DNA of 33,304 nucleotides from Cercozoa sp. M6MM (lineage: Eukaryota > Endomyxa: Ascetosporea): the NCBI GenBank assembly GCA_040357565.1, contig JBDODJ010000123.1. The stretch is one strand, 5' to 3'. Below are positions 28,374 through 33,304 of the stretch, one piece after another. Position numbers and translations under genes: made by a program. Position 1 is the stretch's first letter. The number at the start of each line of letters is the position of its first letter. A model generated the notes under the pieces. It was given only the letters and a program-made list of their open reading frames with translations, was not told the DNA's origin and ran no database searches.

Positions 28374-30036
28374 ACAAAGTCCGAAAACTGTGACCAGCTG
28401 CTTTAGCCTCATGCTGGGTCTGAGTGTGTGCTTATACCCTCTTGCGTCTCTGGGTTTATAATCGAATTTAGTTAACCCAGCAAGCCTGTCTTTGTGCCGT
28501 TGTGTCGCGGGTTTTGCGCGTATTTATGCTTCGTGTATGGCCGGCGTCGCTCCACTGCGAGTAGGAGCGGCTTGCTGCCACTCTGCGAGCTTCTCTACGG
28601 AAATGATGAGATCAATAAGTGTCCGTACTTGCAAATTAGTGGACAGAAGCACTAGCGCAGAAGGTGCTATCAGCGGTGGTTGAGAAACACTGTCACGCGT
28701 CTGCAATGCACACGACTCAGTCCGAGATTGAACATTTGAATATGAGAAGTTTGTTGTTGACTCCTGTGTAAAGATGGCACATTACGGACCTGCTTGGCAT
28801 CGCGCACTGCATTTGTGGGCTTTCCGCGTTCTGCAGCGTGCACGCTTGTGCAGTTTGTGCACAACAAAAGGATGGTCTGCACATGGATTCTCCGAATAAT
28901 GCATCTCTGTGAAACGGACTTTGCACCGCCCTTTGCTCGATTTTGGAGTGTTGTGTTCGCGCACCGCTAATTGTATTGCTTCGTTTACGCACAACTTGCC
29001 GCTAGGGCTGCTGCGTCGATTAAGCTGGGTGGCGTATCTGTGGCGCGCGACGAGCCAGCCACCTCGACTGGTCTACATTGCGTGAACGCGACTGCACAAA
29101 TGCCTCGTCGGGTTTGAGCAGCCGTTCGGCGGGGCGACGTTTAGGCTGTGGCTCGACAAAGGCGCCGTTGTCCTGAATTTTGACAGCACCCGTTTGCGTC
29201 TGCAGCGCGCGCGGATCGAAACTCCGGCCCGGCGCATGTGGTACCAACCACCGACGGATGGTGTTCCGACACCGGTGCGGAATAGGCTCAGACTCGAAAT
29301 ACAAACTGTGCGTAGCCTTCATCTAGTGCACGAGCGACATCAGACGAGCCAAACAGCAAGCGTCGCGTGCATACCCATATCAGGGTGACTGGGCAAATCT
29401 ACAAAACGCGAAAACCTTTCGACCAGGATGATCGCACCATCCCGGATATGAATACTGCTGTTGCAATGCTCGAGGTCGCGTCTGCCAGTCATGTCGCGTG
29501 CCTCAAGGAACAGCAATGGTCTAGGGAGAATGACTACGTCCAAGAGATGCTCGCCTTTCCTATTAAACGCGAGACTTTGCGGGTTGGCTTCAATCGCATC
29601 AAAACACTCCAGTCATCGTCGGGAATGAGACTCGTGGCGCGGCGCGGCCCAGAACAAAAACACCAGCGCTGTTCACTGGACACTCGGACTTTGAACGCAG
29701 ATCCTTTCAGTTTTTGAATGGCGCGAGCCCAAGGGCTTGATAGGCGGGAATGGGGCTGCCTTGATCACTTTCGTTCTTCTGACGAAGGGAGAAGTGATAG
29801 CCGCTCTCGAAAGCACACCCATGTGCGTTCTGTATCGGCTCAGCCGCGCCGGCTCGCGAGGTGCCACCTGACTCAAAAATCAGCCTCAAAACCCGACTGC
29901 TGTCCTGTAGATCAGTGTGTGTGCGTGCTAATACGACAGCGATCTGAGATTGCCACTCATAAGGTAAAAACGAGAAGAAAAGCGAAAAGGTGCCTGTCTG
30001 TCTCAGTTTTTTTCTTCCCAGACAGACGGAGACGCA
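28374..30036. other. Unresolved stretch between RPS19 and WDR75
   Basis: Open frames exist on both strands but none is convincing. The most protein-like are minus-strand 29020-29322 (polar, ending RSRWLARRAPQIRHPA after an internal Pro/Lys/Arg-rich segment), minus-strand 28782-28994 with Cys/His spacing (NPCADHPFVVHKLHKRARC), and plus-strand 29367-29717 (HVACLKEQQWSRENDYVQEM). They may be exons of one or two genes or relics. The final part probably contains a WDR75 leader intron ending TTTTTTTCTTCCCAG at 30031. Confidence 0.3.
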
Positions 30037-32680
30037 ATGCGGCACTACCGTCTTGCTGCCTGCGGTCCCATCCGGCCGGTCTTTGTTGGAAGGTGCCCTC
30101 CCCCGTAATTGTGTGCCTGTGTCCGTGACCTCAAGTTACTAGTGCCTTTGCCTTGCCTGGGCAGTCTCCTCGCCGTGCCGCACCACGATGCTACTGTCGG
30201 GCTGTACCGTTCCGATCGCGCCAACTGTGTGGTGCATCCCTCTGCTTGGTCCTGTCCCTGTCATGTGCACGCCGCTGGCACTCTTACTTTGTGCACCGCA
30301 GCTGATCGGCAACAGCGCCCAGGAGCGCGCCGACACGTCGCCGCTGGTGGCGGTGTGCGCTCACCCGCGCAACAAGTTGCAGCTTGTGCTGGTGCGCCGA
30401 TCGGGCCTCGTGTCATGCTGGGACGTGCGCGAGCAGCGGCTGCTGGCAGCCACTTCGTTCGCCAAGGCGCTCGCCATGGGGACGCAGGCGCAGGCGGCTG
30501 TCGCATCGTCAGCGGGGACGCCAGAGGTGTGTGCGGCCGCACTGCACTCGGGCCGTCGCGACAAAGCGAGTGCCGCTCTGTTTCTACTGCGCTCTGATGG
30601 CTGCGTCTTCTCAGCGCCTCTGGTGTCAGCGACGGCCGGCATCCTGTCGCCAACGTTGTTCGCCGACCTGTCGTCGTGCGGCCTCTTTGATGTCGCCGCT
30701 GACGCTGGAGGCAAGGGCTGCCGCCTCGTGGTTTCGGGCGCGCACGGCCTCCTGTGTGCCGTCTCTGCGCGCGGCGCCGTCGTGCTGCGCCTGACTGAAC
30801 GCGGACAGCCGCTGTGGCTGTGCCAGGTTTCGAGCGGCGGCCTGCTGCGACATGCCGTGTGTGCTGCCGACTTTGACCGGGCCTCGGACACGCTGCTGCT
30901 GGGCGACGTGCACGGCCAGCTGCACCTCGTGTCGAACCTCGCCTCCGCGTGCAACGGTGGTGCCGGCGCGACGACTGCGGGAGGTGTGCCGCCGCGCTCG
31001 TCGCCGCTGTCGACAGGCAGCTCGGGAACGACGGCGTCGACGAAGACTGGCGTGCGCGTGTCGCGCCACCACTGGCACTCGGGGCCGGTGCGCGCCGCCG
31101 CCTTTGTGGACCAGTACTTTGTGAGTGGCGGCGACGAGGGTGTGCTCGTCGTGTGGCGCACCTCGCTTCTCGGGCAACGGCAGGCGCGTCGCCACCAGGA
31201 GCCGGTGCGCGTCGAGTCGCGGCAGTTTGCGCCGCGCCTTGGAGGCTGTGTGCGCGCCGTGTGCGCCTCGCCGTGCCTGCGCGAGCTCGGCGTCGTCCTG
31301 CACACGGGTCAGGTGCTCTTCCTGGACGCGCTGTCGCTGCAGCTGCGCCGCCGCGTGCTGAGCCTACCGCCGCCGCCAGTGTCCCGTGCCCAGCAGGAGC
31401 AGGAGGAACAGCAGGACGCGCTGCTGTTGTCTCCGCCGGAGGATGTGTGCGCCGTTGTTACGCGCGACGAGTTGCGCTTCTTTGGCCTGCGCGACGACTC
31501 GGCAGCCGTGGCCGATGCGCGCGGCGGCGGCACCCTCGCGCCTGTGCGGACGGAGTCGTCCGGGCCGTTCTCGTTTTCGGCGAGCGGCGGTCTGTTCGCT
31601 GCCGTTTTTGCCGACGCCAGCAGCAGCTCTCAGCGACAGCAGCAACTCTTGATGTTCCAGCGCGACAAGGACGGTGCCGCAGCCGACTTTGTGCTGGCCT
31701 CGCGTCTAGCGCTGCCTCCGGCGCTCGGAGCCGTGCGTGCTGTGGGCTTTCACCCGAGTCGAGAGACGCTCCTGCTGGTCAGCACGTCGCGCGGACTGTC
31801 CATGTGGGCAGCATCCGCGCGCGACAACGGCGCCTGGGTCTGCGTGCTGTCAGTGCCGCTGTCAGCGCCTGCCGAGGTAACCTGGTCCGCCGACGGCAGC
31901 GTGCTGCTCGGCGTGCTTGATGGTGGCGTCGCCGCCGCATGGACGCTCGGCGAGCTCGACGGGCGCTTTGTGTGCGCCGAGGCGTGGCGCGTGCTGCTGC
32001 CGGGCGCTGCGGCGTGGAGACTCGCAGGTGCTGCAGGGCGGTACTTCTACGTGCACTCTGGCGCGGCGTTCCTGGCCGTCGACGTCGTGGCGCGTTGCGT
32101 GTGCGCCAGGTGGCAGGCGCCGCCTCCGCATGTCATAATCGACGCTCGCGTGCAACGAGCGTCTGGCATCGTGTCGCTGCAGCTACGTCGCAGAGACACG
32201 TGCGAGGATTTCACTGTGCTATTGGACGGCGCGTTCAATCTTGCCCGTACGATGTGTCTCGTGCCTGTGTCGCGTTGCTCCCTGTGCTGTTGGTTTAGCC
32301 TGTGTATGTTGCGCAGACACCCAGCTCGGTCGAGCAACGGTAATCCGCGTGTCGTGGTTGCATTTGCCCGCTCTCCTTGTGTTTTGTGAGTGTGCGAGAT
32401 CTGCTCTTAGGTGATCCCGTCGACGATTGACTCGTCCCGCCTCGTGCTGTCCGACAGAGGGCTCGCTGTGTGTGGTGACTCTGTTGAAGAGACCAGTGCT
32501 CGCACCGGCGGCAAGGATGCAACGACGATGCAGCGCGCGCTTGTTTTTTCGCATCTGGTCGCAGCGCGTCGCGACAACGCCCCTGTGCCACCGCAGCTGG
32601 CGGTTGGTGCCTGTCGCGATATTTCATCGGCTGCGCCGACTGACACTGCGTCCTATCTTCGTAGTCGGTTAATTAGTTAG
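30037..32680 (+). CDS. WDR75: WD40-repeat nucleolar protein, WDR75/Utp17 (Nan1) homologue
   Basis: Exons 30037-30092, 30165-30231, 30302-32266 and 32411-32680, phase-consistent; about 785 aa (human protein about 830). It is a member of the t-UTP part of the small-subunit processome, needed for rDNA transcription and early 18S rRNA processing in the nucleolus. The first exons give MRHYRLAACGPIRPVF and HDATVGLYRSDRANCV, a first WD blade, followed by HPRNKLQLVLVRRSGLVSCW. The best anchor is HHWHSGPVRAAAFVDQ then FVSGGDEGVLVVWR and FAPRLGGCVRAVCASP, which parallels the WDR75 segment with HWHH, LLSGG, VLVEWR and FLPRLG. Two propellers fit the length. The main exon is very GC-rich. The last junction (donor 32267) is least certain. 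The orthology call rests on remembered sequence, not an alignment. Confidence 0.78.
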
Positions 32681-33113
32681 TTTAGTCGAGTTAGTTCGGT
32701 CTTCTAAGAACGCTGAAGAATACTCTTGCGTCCGGACGGGGTGCCCCGTGCGCGCATGGTGGACGCCATAAGACACGAAGGTGACACTGGATCTTAGCCA
32801 AGTGTGGGTCTGACACTACATGAAGCCTACTTCGTCGCCCGGGGAACGGAAAAGGGAGTCAGATGGCCCTACAAAAGCGAGCGGTAGCACGACCATGCTC
32901 TTGTGATTCGCCCCAGATTGGAGCAGGGAAACTGCATGCTGATTACTTTAAGGCCTGACTAACTGAACAAAACCGCAGCAAAAGCGAACAGGGGAGCGCT
33001 CGTCGCGCCGTAAAGCCACTCCGGCCGACTATCTCGCATCGCGCGGCCTCGTGCCTTTGGAGCCTCGGACCTTGTCGAGAGCAGTGACGTGCAAAACAGC
33101 GAGCCGGCAGAGG
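32681..33113. other. Intergenic, nothing recognised
   Basis: About 430 bp containing a GGATCTTAGCCAAG segment at about 32790 and no convincing gene. It probably includes the WDR75 3' end and the promoter of a gene running off the right edge. Confidence 0.4.
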
Positions 33114-33245
33114 ATGTGGAAGTACGCGCTCGTGCCAGCGAGACGAGCCTCCTCGGTCGCAAACGTCAACGTGCAGCCAGCTGGCACAGGATTAAACATT
33201 GCCTTGAGTTTCGCTTCGCAGCAAGCCAGCTGGGGAATACAACAG
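33114..33245 (+). CDS. Possible first coding exon of a gene running off the window
   Basis: From the ATG at 33114 the frame reads MWKYALVPARRASSVANVNV and runs open for 44 codons to CAG|GTGGGT at 33246, a good donor, with (GT)n beginning 11 bp later as in other introns here. GAGCCGG occurs just upstream (33101-33107). No family can be assigned from 44 residues. Confidence 0.3.
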
Positions 33246-33255
33246 GTGGGTAGCG

Positions 33256-33256
<1 letters not shown>

Positions 33257-33304
<48 letters not shown>
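33257..33304 (+). repeat. (GT)n microsatellite at the window edge
   Basis: An uninterrupted (TG)24 to the last base; it continues beyond the window. If the exon above is real, this too is a sense-strand GT tract just after a 5' splice site. Confidence 0.95.

Noticed and set aside
30361-31305. 314-aa minus-strand frame and other long frames over 30.3-32.3 kb
   Set aside because: Shadows of the GC-rich WDR75 exon; the plus-strand frame has WD-repeat features and matching splice sites.
32780-32810. Possible U2 snRNA (reverse complement contains TTGGCTAAGATC)
   Set aside because: The match stops there: neither the U2 5' end nor the GTAGTA branch-site-binding sequence follows, so it is a chance match.

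Overview
This window is nuclear DNA of a eukaryote, probably a unicellular protist. The evidence is five recognisable conserved genes (translation factor eIF4A, ribosomal proteins L37e and S19e, the sphingolipid enzyme LCB2/SPTLC2, and the ribosome-biogenesis protein WDR75/Utp17), all split by GT-AG introns of roughly 40-200 nt. I cannot place the organism further. Exon models below were built by hand from splice sites, frame continuity and homology to remembered family sequences; no alignment was run.

Layout. 0.08-3.2 kb: a Merlin-type (ISXO2/IS1016-like) DNA transposon with a spliced transposase and a second spliced gene of unknown function. 3.6-14.7 kb: an accessory-looking block of spliced genes I do not recognise (3596-4299, 4788-5253, 7859-9090, 9843-10875, 10868-12369, 12914-14037, 14357-14704). 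Three of them lie downstream, in matching orientation, of copies of a ~170-260 bp repeat (R1) that carries a TATA-like box. Inside this block is a 2.47 kb element (5426-7895) with perfect 23-bp inverted ends, a 3-bp CAT target duplication and, just inside both ends, arrays of the 8-bp palindrome TTCTAGAA. It encodes at least one five-exon protein. 14.7-27.3 kb: conserved genes (eIF4A; a small membrane protein; LCB2; RPL37) separated by stretches rich in old dispersed repeats. One family has TGTTAC...GTAACA ends (solo-LTR-like or MITE-like); one copy of it is nested in another repeat family (R2). 27.6-32.7 kb: RPS19 and WDR75, then the start of another gene running off the right edge.

Regulation and genome habits. 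RPL37 and RPS19 share a ~70 bp non-coding first exon with repeated TGAGCCGR(T/A) motifs and an AAG|GTACGT donor, so they look co-regulated; the same 10-mer recurs between eIF4A and its divergent neighbour. Several gene models require introns of only 21-29 nt. Long (GT)n tracts sit on the sense strand inside introns. The palindrome TAAATTTA is over-represented, and in two repeat-copy comparisons it corresponds to a clean 6-bp insertion after TA.

The best candidates for something undescribed are the TTCTAGAA-array element, the R1 promoter-bearing repeat, and the cluster of unrecognised genes they punctuate.
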